From CAZNPH01 sp964574985 (GTDB taxonomy: Bacteria; Bacteroidota; Bacteroidia; Bacteroidales; SM23-62), in the NCBI GenBank assembly GCA_964574985.1, contig CAZNPH010000005.1, forward strand, positions 121,542 through 185,541: a stretch of DNA of 64,000 nt, given 5' to 3'. Positions 1 through 9,761 of the stretch are shown piece after piece. Made by a program: the position numbers and the translations under genes. The notes below the pieces were generated by a model. That model ran no database searches. It worked only from the letters and a program-made list of their open reading frames with translations, and was not told the DNA's origin. Every line of letters starts with the position of its first letter. Positions within the stretch are counted from its first letter, which is position 1.

Positions 1-1180
1 TTCCCAGGGCAAAGGGATCACCGATCAGTCCGGATGCCGTCACCCATTCCTTATTCTGCATGATCACGGGAATCCCCGCAACGGCCAGTCCGTACAGAAA
101 CCCCATGGACAGCGTCAGGATCAGGAACCACCGGACGGAACGGAGCCGGCGGTGATATAAATTATACAATCCGATAGCGCCAAGAAAAGTAACCGGGTAA
201 TAGGCCAGGGAAGAATAATGCACGATCTTGGTCCTGACCATGGTGAACAGGATCAGCACAACCCAGAAAAGGATCAGCATCCAGCGTTTGAATTTCTTCT
301 GAAAGGTCCCGTCAAAATAGTTCCTTGCAAAAGAAGGCAGTGCAAATACCGAAGCGGGAAAGACACCCAGGAATATCACCACGAAATGGTACAGGAAGAA
401 TCCCCCGTGCCCTGCATCCCGGGTCCTGAAAAGCCGGATATGATAATCAATGAAACCGGCAATCACATGGTAGTTGCCCGCCAGGGCCTGGAGAATGAAC
501 CACATCCCCCCGACGAGTCCGGTTGCCAGAAAGAAAAGAATCAATTCCCTGAACGGTATCCTGAATGCATAACGGTCCAGCAACCAATACACCATGACGG
601 TGAGCATAAAAATAAGCAACGCGACCGGGCCTTTGGTAAGAATGGCCAACCCGATCAGCACTCCGGCAAAAACGATCCTCCGGTACCGGACAACCCGTTC
701 ACGGATTTCCGGCAGAAAAACCACCTGGAAGAGTCCGGCAAATATAAAATAATTGAACCATGGATCGATGATGCCCGATTTGAAATAAATGAAAGGGAGC
801 AGGGAACCTGTCCAGGCAAGGACCCAGAACCACCCGAACCGATGGTCGTATATCCTGCATCCGGCCCTGTATATCAGGATCAGGGTAAATATCCCGCAGA
901 CAACATTGGGGAAGCGTGCAGCAAACTCTCCGGTGCCGAACAGTTTCATGGACAAGGCCTGCATCCAGATGAACATGGGCGGTTTTTCCCAGAAGGGCTT
1001 GAAATTGATCCTTACGGTCAGATAATCGCCGGTAACGATCATCTCCCTGGCCGATTCTGCAAAATTGATCTCATCCCAGTCAAACAGGTGGACATTCCCG
1101 ATAAAAGGCAAAAACAGGGTCAGGGCCAGCAATCCGATCAGGCTCTCCGAAAACCACCGTGATGTAAATCGTGGCTTCAT
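1..1180 (-). CDS. GT39/ArnT-like membrane glycosyltransferase (C-terminus outside window)
   Basis: The minus strand is open for 393 codons from an ATG at 1180 and runs off the left edge, so the C-terminus is missing. The product is very hydrophobic with repeated membrane segments. Near the N-terminus it carries FDWDEINFAESAREM and then FWEKPPMFIWMQ, the first luminal loop typical of the PMT/ArnT (GT39) family, where the Asp-Glu pair is the catalytic acidic motif. Such enzymes move a sugar from a polyprenyl-phosphate carrier onto lipid or protein on the periplasmic side. The ATG overlaps the stop of the upstream PAP2 phosphatase (ATGA), so the two are translationally coupled; a lipid phosphatase beside a polyprenyl-phosphate-sugar-using enzyme makes sense. 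The acceptor cannot be read from the sequence. Confidence 0.8.
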   Translation of the reverse strand, partial: MKPRFTSRWFSESLIGLLALTLFLPFIGNVHLFDWDEINFAESAREMIVTGDYLTVRINFKPFWEKPPMFIWMQALSMKLFGTGEFAARFPNVVCGIFTLILIYRAGCRIYDHRFGWFWVLAWTGSLLPFIYFKSGIIDPWFNYFIFAGLFQVVFLPEIRERVVRYRRIVFAGVLIGLAILTKGPVALLIFMLTVMVYWLLDRYAFRIPFRELILFFLATGLVGGMWFILQALAGNYHVIAGFIDYHIRLFRTRDAGHGGFFLYHFVVIFLGVFPASVFALPSFARNYFDGTFQKKFKRWMLILFWVVLILFTMVRTKIVHYSSLAYYPVTFLGAIGLYNLYHRRLRSVRWFLILTLSMGFLYGLAVAGIPVIMQNKEWVTASGLIGDPFALG

Positions 1181-1836
1181 GTTTTCTTTTTACGGTTTTT
1201 TTTCAGGGAAAAAGATCTTTCCAGCCAGCTCCCGCGCATTCTCCGGAAAAGGCCATATGCCAGCAAAGCAAACAGCACCCCCGGCAGCGACCCCGCCAGG
1301 ACATCTTCAAGAAAATGCTGTGACAGATAAACCCTGGAATAACCCACCAGGGATGCAATGAAAAAACAAACCACCTGGATCCATTTCCTGCGGCTTATCA
1401 ATGCCAGGGAACCGAACAATGCAAAGGCCGTTGCGGTATGTCCCGAAGGAAAGCTTTGGCTGTGAAGCAGATACACACCATCCACGATGTGCAGATCCGC
1501 CAGGGTTTGGAAATAGACATGGGGCCTGACCATGCCGGGAAATAAAACCTTTTTCATGAACTGCACCAGCAATCCCGAAGCGGCAAAGGATGAAAGCACG
1601 ATCACCGATCTCCTGAAAGAAAAGAACAACAACGCGAGTCCGGCCACCAACGAAACCAGTCCGTTCCCCAACATGGTAATCCAGGCCATGCCCCGGTCCA
1701 GCCAGAAATTGTGGAACCGGTTGACGGCCAAATGAAGTTCGGCTTTGGGAAGACATATGACCGCAACCAGTCCGCTTACCAAAAGAAACACATAGGGGAT
1801 CAGAAAGTACCTATTCTCTGACAGATGTCTGCTCAT
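1177..1836 (-). CDS. PAP2-family membrane phosphatase
   Basis: A 219-residue protein with about six hydrophobic segments. The PAP2 catalytic motifs are visible: a lysine followed by RP (KKVLFPGMVRP, spacing one residue longer than the canonical K-x6-RP), FPSGHTATAF, and SRVYLSQHFLED (S-R-x5-H-x3-D). Family members dephosphorylate undecaprenyl diphosphate, phosphatidylglycerophosphate or lipid A at the outer face of the inner membrane. It shares an ATGA junction with the GT39-like gene and lies 9 nt downstream of the S9 peptidase stop. The tail is strongly basic (SLKKNRKKKT). Lipid-carrier recycling or lipid A modification fits the neighbour, but the substrate is inferred. Confidence 0.85.
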   Translation of the reverse strand: MSRHLSENRYFLIPYVFLLVSGLVAVICLPKAELHLAVNRFHNFWLDRGMAWITMLGNGLVSLVAGLALLFFSFRRSVIVLSSFAASGLLVQFMKKVLFPGMVRPHVYFQTLADLHIVDGVYLLHSQSFPSGHTATAFALFGSLALISRRKWIQVVCFFIASLVGYSRVYLSQHFLEDVLAGSLPGVLFALLAYGLFRRMRGSWLERSFSLKKNRKKKT

Positions 1837-1845
1837 GCCTTGTTT

Positions 1846-4635
1846 TTACCGGTCCATCAACTCGTACCCTTTCTCAGTCCCCTTGTCGGTTGCAGGGATC
1901 CCTTCTTTCATCCACAAAGGGGCGGGCGCCTCTTTCAGATAATGATCGAAGAACTGCATCATCCGTATGCTGAGATCAACCCGGTTGGGCCATTTCCGGA
2001 GGTTGTGCTCTTCCCGGTTATAAACCAGCATCCAGGCAGGCTTGCCCAGCCTCCTCAGGGCGACGAAAAATTCGATCCCCTGATACCAGGGGACGGCACC
2101 GTCCTGATCATTGTGCATGATCAAAACGGGGGTATTGATACGGGGAACATGAAAAACCGGGGAATTCTCTATATACAAAAGTGGCTTTTCCCACAACGTG
2201 CCCCCGATCCTGCTCTGGGTCTCTTCATACTGAAACATCCTGCTCATCCCGCTGCCCCAGCGTATCCCTCCATATGCACTGGTCATGTTGGAAACAGGCG
2301 CTCCTGCCATGGCACATGCGAACATGTCGGTCCGGGTGATCAGGTAAGCCACCTGGTACCCTCCCCAGCTCTGGCCCTGAAGGGCTATCCTGCCCCGGTC
2401 GATGAAATCATGATCATCCAGCATGGCCAGGATTCCGCTCACCACCGCATCATAGGCACTTTGCCCCGGATATCCGATCCGGTAGGGGATATCGGGGACA
2501 AACACCACATAACCGTTGCTCACACAAAAGGGTATGTTGATGGTGGACCTGCTGGGTGCCGGAATCCTGTGCCTGTATATTTCCGGTGAGCTCCGCTCAT
2601 AGAAATACACCAGCATGGGATACTTTTTCTCCGTATCCAGGTCTTCGGGCAGGTAAAGAATCCCATCCAGCTCCTGTTTGTCAGGGGATATCCAGTGAAC
2701 CAGTCCGGGACGGCCCCACAGATAACGTTCCGACTGCGGATTGGTACATGATATCCGAAGGGGATAATCAAAAGTCAGATCGCTCATCCACAGGTCGGGA
2801 TATTCGCGGAAGGATTCCCTCTTCCAGATCAGGCGGTTGTTTTCTTTTGCCTTTTTCACCGAGCTGTACCAGAACGGACCGGAAATCAGCTCCGCGGGTT
2901 TGCTGCGAATGATCGCACTGGCATGATAATAACCCGTTTTTTTGGTGGTTTCATCCATTCCGTGCAGAAGCATGGGATCTTTTGCATCAATATAATATTG
3001 TTCGGGTTCGGTTTGCTCATAGCGGTATGAAATGCTGTTCGCCCTGCCGTGACCGGCTGTCAGGTTCACCGGGGTTTTTATCCCTTCCATATCCAATTTC
3101 CAGACATCGAAGCGGTCATATATGTACACCTCACGGTCTTCCCGGGAAAACCCCGCCCGGCCGTAAGGCAAAGGATCGTGGGGGCGGTCATTCAGTTCAT
3201 CATACAAGGGCACCGGAATATCGTGGGTCAGGGATATCAGCCGGTTCTCCCTGATATCATGGGCGTAATAATTGCTGTCCGTGGTTTCATACCAGAAGAC
3301 ATACCTTCCTTCCGGTGACATTTCAAGGAAGTCCGCGTGCTTTTTCCGCATCAGCAGATCGTTATCACCGGTTTTCATATTCATCAGATAGGCATCGCAA
3401 TATCTCATGAATTCCCAGGACATCAGTTTGTTGTAGGGCTCATAGACCAGTCCGAGCACATTATCTCCATTCCCCCTGTGTGCCATTTCTGTCCTGCGGA
3501 CGGTATCATCCTCCAACTGGATCATTCTGTCAGATCCCACATAAGTAACCGCAAGGCAGGCTCTCTTTTTCTCTTTTTCAAGATTGACCTTCTGCATGGG
3601 CTGCAACAATCCGTCTTTCCAGTTCCAGACGTCAAGACTGAATTTTTCTTCCCCGGGCAGACTGTCATCCGGTTCTTCTTTTTCCGTTTCCGCGGTCCCG
3701 AAAAACAACCGGGTTCCGTCGCCGGAAAAATACACATTCCCGTTTTTGCTGACCCCCCATCCTCCGGGCATTCCCCGGGTTGCCGAATCCACCGCACAGC
3801 GGGCCTTTTCCAGTCCGGATTTCCAGTAGTACAGGGAATACCCGCTTACCGTGCCTGAATCAACATCGTGTATGAAGGCCATTTGTTCGCCCCGGTCGTC
3901 CAGGACAACACCCATGGCAAATCCTTCATCTTCCAGGACATGATGCAAATCTCCGGTAACCGTATTGAAATGGCTTGCCCTGAACCGGGCAACCGTATCC
4001 CCGACCGAGGCAAGCATTGCCACAGCTTTGCCGTTCCTGCTGATCTGATATCCGGTTACACCGGGGATCTCCCTTTCACGGCCGGAGACCGGATTACAAA
4101 TGACGAGTACGCTCCCACCCTCTTCCCCCGGGGTATCATTCCCGGTGGTATCCTGTTCCCGGTTGCCGGACTGCGCGGACTCATAATATCTAAAGGCCAT
4201 CCATGATGATGAATCACGGGGCACCTGAAATTCTTCCACCGAGGGATATTTCTTCAGGATTCCGGTTTCCAGTAACCATATGCCCAGTGAATCCCCGGGC
4301 ATTTCCTTTTCTTTCTTCTTTTCCACTTTGGCCTGCCGGGTCTTCAAAAATTCCGGTTTGATCTTAAAGGCAATGTATTCCGAGCCTGGTGAAAACTCCG
4401 CCGAATGCCCGCGGGGAACGGAATCTTTGGAAAGGTTCTCCAGGTTCACGATAAACAGGCAGCCATCTCCCTTTTGCGGATTGATCTCATATGAGGCCCA
4501 CTTCCCGTTATCCGAAATACAGGGATGATCAAGTTTTTTCCAGTCCGCGTAAACAGAATGATCCAGGGGTATCTTCTGTGCCTGCAGGGAACATGAAAAA
4601 ACAACGGGCAAGGCAAAGGAAAAAATGCGGTTCAT
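1846..4635 (-). CDS. Exported S9 family (prolyl oligopeptidase-like) serine peptidase
   Basis: A 929-residue protein with a signal peptide (MNRIFSFALPVVFSCSLQAQ). The first two thirds are a beta-propeller-type region; the last third is an alpha/beta-hydrolase domain with the nucleophile in GQSWGGYQ (about residue 757), the acid in NDQDGAVPW (about 843) and the histidine in EEHNLRKWPNR (about 875). This is the large Bacteroidota dipeptidyl/oligopeptidase type that trims peptides in the periplasm. An acidic insertion around residues 150-175 (NREQDTTGNDTPGEEGGS) is probably a surface loop. The gene diverges from galK and leads a tight minus-strand series with PAP2 and GT39, which probably reflects packing more than shared function. 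Confidence 0.88.
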   Translation of the reverse strand: MNRIFSFALPVVFSCSLQAQKIPLDHSVYADWKKLDHPCISDNGKWASYEINPQKGDGCLFIVNLENLSKDSVPRGHSAEFSPGSEYIAFKIKPEFLKTRQAKVEKKKEKEMPGDSLGIWLLETGILKKYPSVEEFQVPRDSSSWMAFRYYESAQSGNREQDTTGNDTPGEEGGSVLVICNPVSGREREIPGVTGYQISRNGKAVAMLASVGDTVARFRASHFNTVTGDLHHVLEDEGFAMGVVLDDRGEQMAFIHDVDSGTVSGYSLYYWKSGLEKARCAVDSATRGMPGGWGVSKNGNVYFSGDGTRLFFGTAETEKEEPDDSLPGEEKFSLDVWNWKDGLLQPMQKVNLEKEKKRACLAVTYVGSDRMIQLEDDTVRRTEMAHRGNGDNVLGLVYEPYNKLMSWEFMRYCDAYLMNMKTGDNDLLMRKKHADFLEMSPEGRYVFWYETTDSNYYAHDIRENRLISLTHDIPVPLYDELNDRPHDPLPYGRAGFSREDREVYIYDRFDVWKLDMEGIKTPVNLTAGHGRANSISYRYEQTEPEQYYIDAKDPMLLHGMDETTKKTGYYHASAIIRSKPAELISGPFWYSSVKKAKENNRLIWKRESFREYPDLWMSDLTFDYPLRISCTNPQSERYLWGRPGLVHWISPDKQELDGILYLPEDLDTEKKYPMLVYFYERSSPEIYRHRIPAPSRSTINIPFCVSNGYVVFVPDIPYRIGYPGQSAYDAVVSGILAMLDDHDFIDRGRIALQGQSWGGYQVAYLITRTDMFACAMAGAPVSNMTSAYGGIRWGSGMSRMFQYEETQSRIGGTLWEKPLLYIENSPVFHVPRINTPVLIMHNDQDGAVPWYQGIEFFVALRRLGKPAWMLVYNREEHNLRKWPNRVDLSIRMMQFFDHYLKEAPAPLWMKEGIPATDKGTEKGYELMDR

Positions 4636-4766
4636 GGGATCAAATCATATTTCAGGTACGTTTTCCGGCAACAAATACCATCAACAAATATAATGGAATA
4701 GGAACAAATCTGCTCATTTGTTTCCCATTAACCCATACTTCAGGGCCCGATGAACCAAAATATTTA

Positions 4767-4774
4767 TACTTTTG
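4767..4774 (+). promoter_or_regulatory. Bacteroidota -7 promoter element (TACTTTTG) for galK
   Basis: TACTTTTG matches the Bacteroidota TAnnTTTG consensus exactly and sits 33 nt before the chosen galK ATG. No clear TTTG lies at the ideal -33 spacing. Its position implies a transcript start near 4780, which excludes the upstream in-frame ATG at 4750. Confidence 0.5.
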
Positions 4775-4806
4775 TTGAACAAAACGATCAATGTAAATCC
4801 ATCCAT

Positions 4807-5967
4807 ATGAACACAGAAAAACTGAAAGAAAGCTTCCTGAAGCTTTACGGATCATCCGAAGAAAAGATCAATTTGTATTTTGCTCCCGGCAGGGTCAATC
4901 TGATCGGCGAGCACACAGATTACAATTCGGGATATGTATTCCCCTGTTCGCTGACCTACGGCACCTATCTTATGATTCGCGAACAAAAGGAAAACGCCGT
5001 CGATCTGACCACCATGAATTACAGTTACCACAAAAAACTGAAGCTTCCGGAAATAGAAAAAGATGATGAAAACTGGGTGAATTATCCCATGGGCGTCATG
5101 AAGCAATTCCAGGAAAAGGGTTTTGAAATTCCAGGCTGCCAGATGCTTTTTGCCGGGGATGTACCCGATGGGGCCGGACTCTCATCGTCGGCCAGCATTG
5201 AAATGGCTACCGCGGTTTGCATGAACGATATACTCGGGTCGGATCTTCCCATGCTTGAACTGGTCAAACTGTCCCAGAAAGCAGAAAATGTTTTTGTCGG
5301 GGTCAACTGCGGCATCATGGACCAGTTCGCGGCCGGATTCGGGAAAAAAGACCACGCGGTTTTCATCAACTGCGGGACACTCGAGCACGAGCTGGTTCCT
5401 GTCCGTCTCAAGGATCATCTGCTCATCATCTCCAATACAAATCTGAAAAGGGGACTGACCACTTCCAAATACAACGAAAGAAGATCCCAGTGCGAATCGG
5501 CTGTCGAATACCTGAGCCAAAAGGACAAGATCGAAAATCTCAGCCGGTTGAACCTTTCCGCCTTCCACCAGTCGGAACACCTCATCAAAGATGAAACGGT
5601 CAAAAAAAGGGCACGCCATGTCATTTCAGAGAACCAAAGGGTACTGGAAGCGGTCGATGCCCTGAAAAACAACGACCTGCCGGAATTCGGACGGCTGATG
5701 CTCGAATCCCACGAATCCCTGAAAAAGGATTATGAAGTCACCGGCCCCGAACTGGATGCACTGGTGGAAGAAGCTATGAGTGTGGAAGGCGTGGTGGGGT
5801 CCAGAATGACCGGTGCGGGATTCGGAGGATGCACGGTCAGCATCGTTCGTAAAAATGCAACCGACCAATTCAAGGTCAACGTGGGCCAGGGGTACAAAAA
5901 GAAAACCGGCCTCGATCCCGATTTCTACATCGGGAACATTGGCGACGGAGCCATGAAAATCCGGTAA
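4807..5967 (+). CDS. galK: Galactokinase
   Basis: Galactokinase phosphorylates D-galactose at C1 with ATP, the entry step of the Leloir pathway. From the ATG at 4807 the protein is 386 residues, the usual family length. The galactokinase signature PGRVNLIGEHTDYN is at about residues 28-41, the GHMP ATP-binding loop GAGLSSSASIEMA at about 123, the catalytic-Asp segment CGIMDQFA at about 170, and GAGFGGCTV near the C-terminus. An in-frame ATG at 4750 would add 19 residues, but a -7 promoter element at 4767-4774 lies downstream of it, so 4807 is preferred. It converges on the M1 peptidase with a 5-nt gap. GalM and a beta-phosphoglucomutase-like phosphatase lie opposite; galT and galE are not in the window. 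Confidence 0.95.
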   Translation: MNTEKLKESFLKLYGSSEEKINLYFAPGRVNLIGEHTDYNSGYVFPCSLTYGTYLMIREQKENAVDLTTMNYSYHKKLKLPEIEKDDENWVNYPMGVMKQFQEKGFEIPGCQMLFAGDVPDGAGLSSSASIEMATAVCMNDILGSDLPMLELVKLSQKAENVFVGVNCGIMDQFAAGFGKKDHAVFINCGTLEHELVPVRLKDHLLIISNTNLKRGLTTSKYNERRSQCESAVEYLSQKDKIENLSRLNLSAFHQSEHLIKDETVKKRARHVISENQRVLEAVDALKNNDLPEFGRLMLESHESLKKDYEVTGPELDALVEEAMSVEGVVGSRMTGAGFGGCTVSIVRKNATDQFKVNVGQGYKKKTGLDPDFYIGNIGDGAMKIR

Positions 5968-5972
5968 GCGGA

Positions 5973-7910
5973 TCATTCCTGTTTGATGATCAGGCGCGAA
6001 TGAAGATCATCCCCTTCAATGACAGTAACGATATATGGGCCGTTGCTCAGAAAATCCGTACGGATATCCATCTGCCTCCCCGGGAAAGTTTGCCGCCATC
6101 TCAGTTTACCGTCGGGATCCGTGATCCTGATTTCCCGTTCTTTACCGTCTTCCGGGAATACGATCTGGAAATGATCCCGGAAAGGATTCGGATAAAGTGA
6201 AAAATCCGCCTGCCCCGTTTCCCTTTTTGTAATGAATGAAACATCCAGCACATGGTTGCCCGGATCAGGATCGATGCTGACCACTCTGGCTTTTACAGGC
6301 AGATGATATGCTTCCAGCGGAGCTTGTTGCAGAAGGCGGACGGTATCTCTCTTTCCGTTTTCATATTCGATTTCGTAATCCATTTCCATACGGAAAAAAG
6401 GCGTTTCCCCCGAGGTACCTTCCTGGGAACTGGTCAGCGACAGTGTATCGCCCTGTTGTGACCAGGACATATTGAAAACCGGATAACCCTTGCCGTAGTA
6501 CCATTGATCAAAGAAGTCACTGAATTCTTTCCCCGAAACGCTTTCAAGCGTCCTGGCAAAATCTTCCCCGGTGGCGGTACCGAATGCATGATCCTCCAGA
6601 AAAGTTCTGAGAACACGGAAAAAAACCGAATCTTCATCCAGCGCATGCCGGATCATATGTACCAGTGCCGCTCCTTTCTTGTAGGACAGTTCCCAGTCGA
6701 ACAACCGTCCGGCGTCGGTTGAATCCTGCCGGGGAACATAAACACTGCCTTCGGGTTCACCCAGGGCCATATCCTGTGCATATGTTAACCACTGATCGGC
6801 CTCATCCTGTGATACAAGACGCCGGAGGGCAATGTATTCCGAATAGGAAGCGAATCCCTCATTGATCCAGATATCCTGCCAGGAGCCGCAGGTTACATAG
6901 TTTCCGAACCATTGGTGAGCCAGTTCATGTGCAACAAGCGTAAAATTGAAATCCTGCAGTGTGGTCATGGTCTGATGTTCCATACCGCCCCCGACCGGAG
7001 CCATGCAATGCCCGTATTTTTCCACACGAAAGGGATATGCACCGAAAAGATCCGAATACAGTCCGATCAGCGCTCCCGTCCTGTCAATATCTTCTTTCCA
7101 GTCCGGGAGCACCATGGGATGATCGTACAAAAAATTGCTGATCAGCATCGAATCTCCCGGCGCTCCGTTGCGGACATAGAAATCATACCGTTTGTAGTCG
7201 GCCACCGCTACGGATATCAGATAATAGGCAATCGGATAACGCGATCTCCATTCATACCGGATCAAACCTCCGGGAAGGTCAACCACATTTTCAAGCATGC
7301 CATTGGATCCCGCCATCAGTTCTCCGGAGGTGGTAATGAAAATGCTTACCGAGTCGGCCTTATCATTCAGGTCCTGCTTGCAGGGAAACCAATCCCGGGC
7401 ATAAAAAGGTTCGGAAAGCGAATAGGTTACCCGTGCATTGTAACGGTCGTCCAGACGGTTGGACAATCCCCCGCGGGCACCCGCTTCATTTCCCTTTCCA
7501 TGGTAATGGATACGGGTCGAAAACAAAGTTCCCGGGGCAATTTCGCCTGGGGGATCAACGAACAGGAAATCCGATTCATGATGAATCCCGTATACCGCCG
7601 CGGAATCCAGGAAAACCGAATCAACCTCCATAAAAGCTGACAATTCAAGGCAGATACTGTCCAGGGGATTTTCACCGGCACGTGAAAGGATACATACATT
7701 TCCCCGGATGAATGAACTAGTGTCGCTGACTTCCAGATCGATCCGGTAATGCTTCACATCAAAATCCATGGCAGCCGCCGGGATCTTCATTTGCAGGCTG
7801 TCCGGCCATGACCGGTCTGCGGCACAGACGGGAAGCGGCCGTTCCTGGGCATGTACCGTACACAGCAGGAGAAAAATGATACAACCGTAAATCAGTGATA
7901 GGGTTTTCAT
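5973..7910 (-). CDS. M1 family aminopeptidase with T9SS C-terminal sorting domain
   Basis: A zinc aminopeptidase of about 645 residues starting MKTLSLIYG, with a signal peptide ending near TVHAQ. The gluzincin motif HELAHQWFGNY (about residue 325) is followed 18 residues later by the third zinc ligand in NEGFASYSEY. The substrate-binding motif usually written GAMEN reads GGGMEHQ here. The last 75 or so residues, beginning FSLYPNPFRDHF, form a type A T9SS sorting domain (YPNP start, Ig-like strands, short polar end), so the enzyme should be exported through the type IX system and anchored or released at the surface. An upstream in-frame start would extend into the preceding phosphatase gene. 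It sits 10 nt after that gene, in line with galM. Confidence 0.9.
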   Translation of the reverse strand: MKTLSLIYGCIIFLLLCTVHAQERPLPVCAADRSWPDSLQMKIPAAAMDFDVKHYRIDLEVSDTSSFIRGNVCILSRAGENPLDSICLELSAFMEVDSVFLDSAAVYGIHHESDFLFVDPPGEIAPGTLFSTRIHYHGKGNEAGARGGLSNRLDDRYNARVTYSLSEPFYARDWFPCKQDLNDKADSVSIFITTSGELMAGSNGMLENVVDLPGGLIRYEWRSRYPIAYYLISVAVADYKRYDFYVRNGAPGDSMLISNFLYDHPMVLPDWKEDIDRTGALIGLYSDLFGAYPFRVEKYGHCMAPVGGGMEHQTMTTLQDFNFTLVAHELAHQWFGNYVTCGSWQDIWINEGFASYSEYIALRRLVSQDEADQWLTYAQDMALGEPEGSVYVPRQDSTDAGRLFDWELSYKKGAALVHMIRHALDEDSVFFRVLRTFLEDHAFGTATGEDFARTLESVSGKEFSDFFDQWYYGKGYPVFNMSWSQQGDTLSLTSSQEGTSGETPFFRMEMDYEIEYENGKRDTVRLLQQAPLEAYHLPVKARVVSIDPDPGNHVLDVSFITKRETGQADFSLYPNPFRDHFQIVFPEDGKEREIRITDPDGKLRWRQTFPGRQMDIRTDFLSNGPYIVTVIEGDDLHSRLIIKQE

Positions 7911-7920
7911 CCGGATACAC

Positions 7921-8583
7921 CTATTCCCGGGCCAGTTCAATAATTTGTCCGGCCCCGATCTCTGTAAAGTCCCCGATGGCCCCGTGCAGTTCACTGAACG
8001 CAGCCTTCTTTTGGGAAGTGGTTACCCCGATCACTTTCATTCCTGCACCGGCAGCCGATCTGGCGCCATTCAGGGAATCTTCGAAAACCACACAACGGGC
8101 CGGGACGACCCGCAGCTTTTCCGAGGTCCTGAGGTAAATTTCAGGATCCGGTTTTCCCCTGTGTATTTCCGATGCATCCGTAACCGCATCGAATTGTCTG
8201 CCCAACCGGGTTTTTTTCAGAATAAACCTTACATTCGCCGGAGGTGCGGAAGTTGCCACGGCAGTTTGAACCCCTGCCTTTCTGATCTCCCTGAGAAACT
8301 GCGGTAAACCGTTCAGCGGCCTGACAAAGGGTTCGTATATCTTTCTGAACAAACGTTCCTTTTCCTCTTCCAGTTCTTTCAATTGCTCCGGCGTGAATCC
8401 GCGGCCAAACAATTCGGAAAAGATATCCTGGTTGGTCCTTCCGAAAAAACCATTTTTTAATTCGTCTTCGGATATGTCAACGCCGCGGCCTGACAAAAAC
8501 TTTTTCCAGGCATGCAGATGATAGCCGTAGTCATCCACGATGACCCCGTCCATGTCGAATATAGCCGCGATTTGTTGCTTCAT
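7921..8583 (-). CDS. HAD-superfamily (beta-phosphoglucomutase-like) phosphatase
   Basis: A 220-residue HAD protein starting MKQQIAAIFDMDGVIVDD, the nucleophile/acid motif of subfamily IA. Motif II is VATSAPP, motif III is around the Lys in HRGKPDPEIY, and motif IV is VVFEDSLNGARSA. The helical cap follows motif I. Relatives convert beta-glucose 1-phosphate to glucose 6-phosphate or hydrolyse sugar phosphates; the galM neighbour 24 nt upstream favours a sugar-phosphate role. An ATG at 8604 would add seven residues and leave only a 3-nt gap to galM; the start at 8583 is chosen because the family normally begins just before the DxD motif. Confidence 0.8.
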   Translation of the reverse strand: MKQQIAAIFDMDGVIVDDYGYHLHAWKKFLSGRGVDISEDELKNGFFGRTNQDIFSELFGRGFTPEQLKELEEEKERLFRKIYEPFVRPLNGLPQFLREIRKAGVQTAVATSAPPANVRFILKKTRLGRQFDAVTDASEIHRGKPDPEIYLRTSEKLRVVPARCVVFEDSLNGARSAAGAGMKVIGVTTSQKKAAFSELHGAIGDFTEIGAGQIIELARE

Positions 8584-8607
8584 GATTGCCCGGAAATAAA
8601 TCATATC

Positions 8608-9651
8608 TCAGTCCGTTCCCCTCAGGGAAAACCTGTAACGTGTTTCCTGATGGTAAACCTGGCCCGGCCTGAGCACCGTGGCAGGAAAATCCGGTTGATG
8701 AACGGAATCGGGAAAATGTTGGGCCTCCAGACAGATCGCGTGATGTTTCCCGTATGAAATATTGTTTTTCCCGGTGATCCCGTCCAGAAAGTTGGCGGTA
8801 TAAAACTGAACACCCGGTTCGGTGGTAAAAACCTCCATCTGCAGGCCCGAAGACAAATCATAGGTCCGTGCAGCCATTTCCATGCCTTTCCCCCGGTGGT
8901 TGATCACATAATTGTCATCAAAACCCCGGGGAATTTCCTTCAGGGCATTCCCTATCTGCCTGGGTTTTCTTAAATCGCGGGGGGTGTTTTCCACAGACAT
9001 GATTTCTCCCGTGGGTATGAGTTCATCATCTGTCTGTGTGATCCCGTCCGCATTGATCATCATGAAGTGGTCTTTGACATCCTTCCGGGCACCGTTCAGA
9101 TTGAAATACCCGTGATGGGTAAGGTTCAATACGGTGGGTGCATCGGTTTTGGCAAAATATTCAATGATCAGTTCATTGTCTTCTGAAAGCGAATATGTCA
9201 CATGAACCGCCAGGTTTCCGGGATATCCTTCCTCCATGTGCCTGCTCAGGTAAAACAACTTGACCCCGTTACGCTTTTCGAGCTCCAGGGAAGCAGATTC
9301 CCAAAGCTTTTTGTCAAAACCCTTCTCTCCACCGTGCAAATGGTGATTGCCATGATTTCTGGCAAGTTTATATTTTTTTCCGTCCAGGGTGAATTCCCCG
9401 TTCCTGATCCTGTTGGCATATCTGCCCACGATGCATCCGAAGTAAGGGTGGTCACCCGTATATTTCTCCAGCCGGTCAAATCCCAGCACGACATCCCTCA
9501 TCTCTCCCTGCTTGTCCATGATCTGCAAACCGGTAACGATCCCCCCGTAATCGGTAATGTTCAGTATTGTTCCCTGCCTGTTCTGTATGGTGTACAACAT
9601 GGCCGTCCTGCCATCGGGCAATGCCCCGAATTCCTTTTTTGTTGTGTTCAT
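8608..9651 (-). CDS. galM: Aldose 1-epimerase (mutarotase)
   Basis: Interconverts the alpha and beta anomers of galactose or glucose, supplying the alpha anomer to GalK. The product is 347 residues from MNTTKKEFG; an in-frame start at 9690 would add 13 residues. Signature pieces are GRYANRIRNGEF, NHHLHGGEKGFDK (substrate-binding His), LTHHGYFNL (general-acid His), FDDNYVIN and CLEAQHFPDS (general-base Glu). No signal peptide, so cytoplasmic. It is first in a three-gene minus-strand unit with the HAD phosphatase and M1 peptidase. A near-consensus -7 element (TATCTTTC) lies on the minus strand at 9734-9727, and an inverted repeat at 9762-9777 lies just upstream. Confidence 0.92.
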   Translation of the reverse strand: MNTTKKEFGALPDGRTAMLYTIQNRQGTILNITDYGGIVTGLQIMDKQGEMRDVVLGFDRLEKYTGDHPYFGCIVGRYANRIRNGEFTLDGKKYKLARNHGNHHLHGGEKGFDKKLWESASLELEKRNGVKLFYLSRHMEEGYPGNLAVHVTYSLSEDNELIIEYFAKTDAPTVLNLTHHGYFNLNGARKDVKDHFMMINADGITQTDDELIPTGEIMSVENTPRDLRKPRQIGNALKEIPRGFDDNYVINHRGKGMEMAARTYDLSSGLQMEVFTTEPGVQFYTANFLDGITGKNNISYGKHHAICLEAQHFPDSVHQPDFPATVLRPGQVYHQETRYRFSLRGTD

Positions 9652-9761
9652 TTTTGCGGACTTTTTATAAGGTTCCTGGTTCACCCGCATGATTGCCCGG
9701 CAAATTGCCCATGCAGGAAAACCTGCGAAAGATAAAGAAAATGTTCAGATTAATAAAAGTC

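Noticed and set aside
218..1162. A 314-codon plus-strand frame near the left edge
   Set aside because: It is antisense to the GT39-like membrane protein, and its proline-, histidine- and glutamine-rich composition is typical of a shadow frame.
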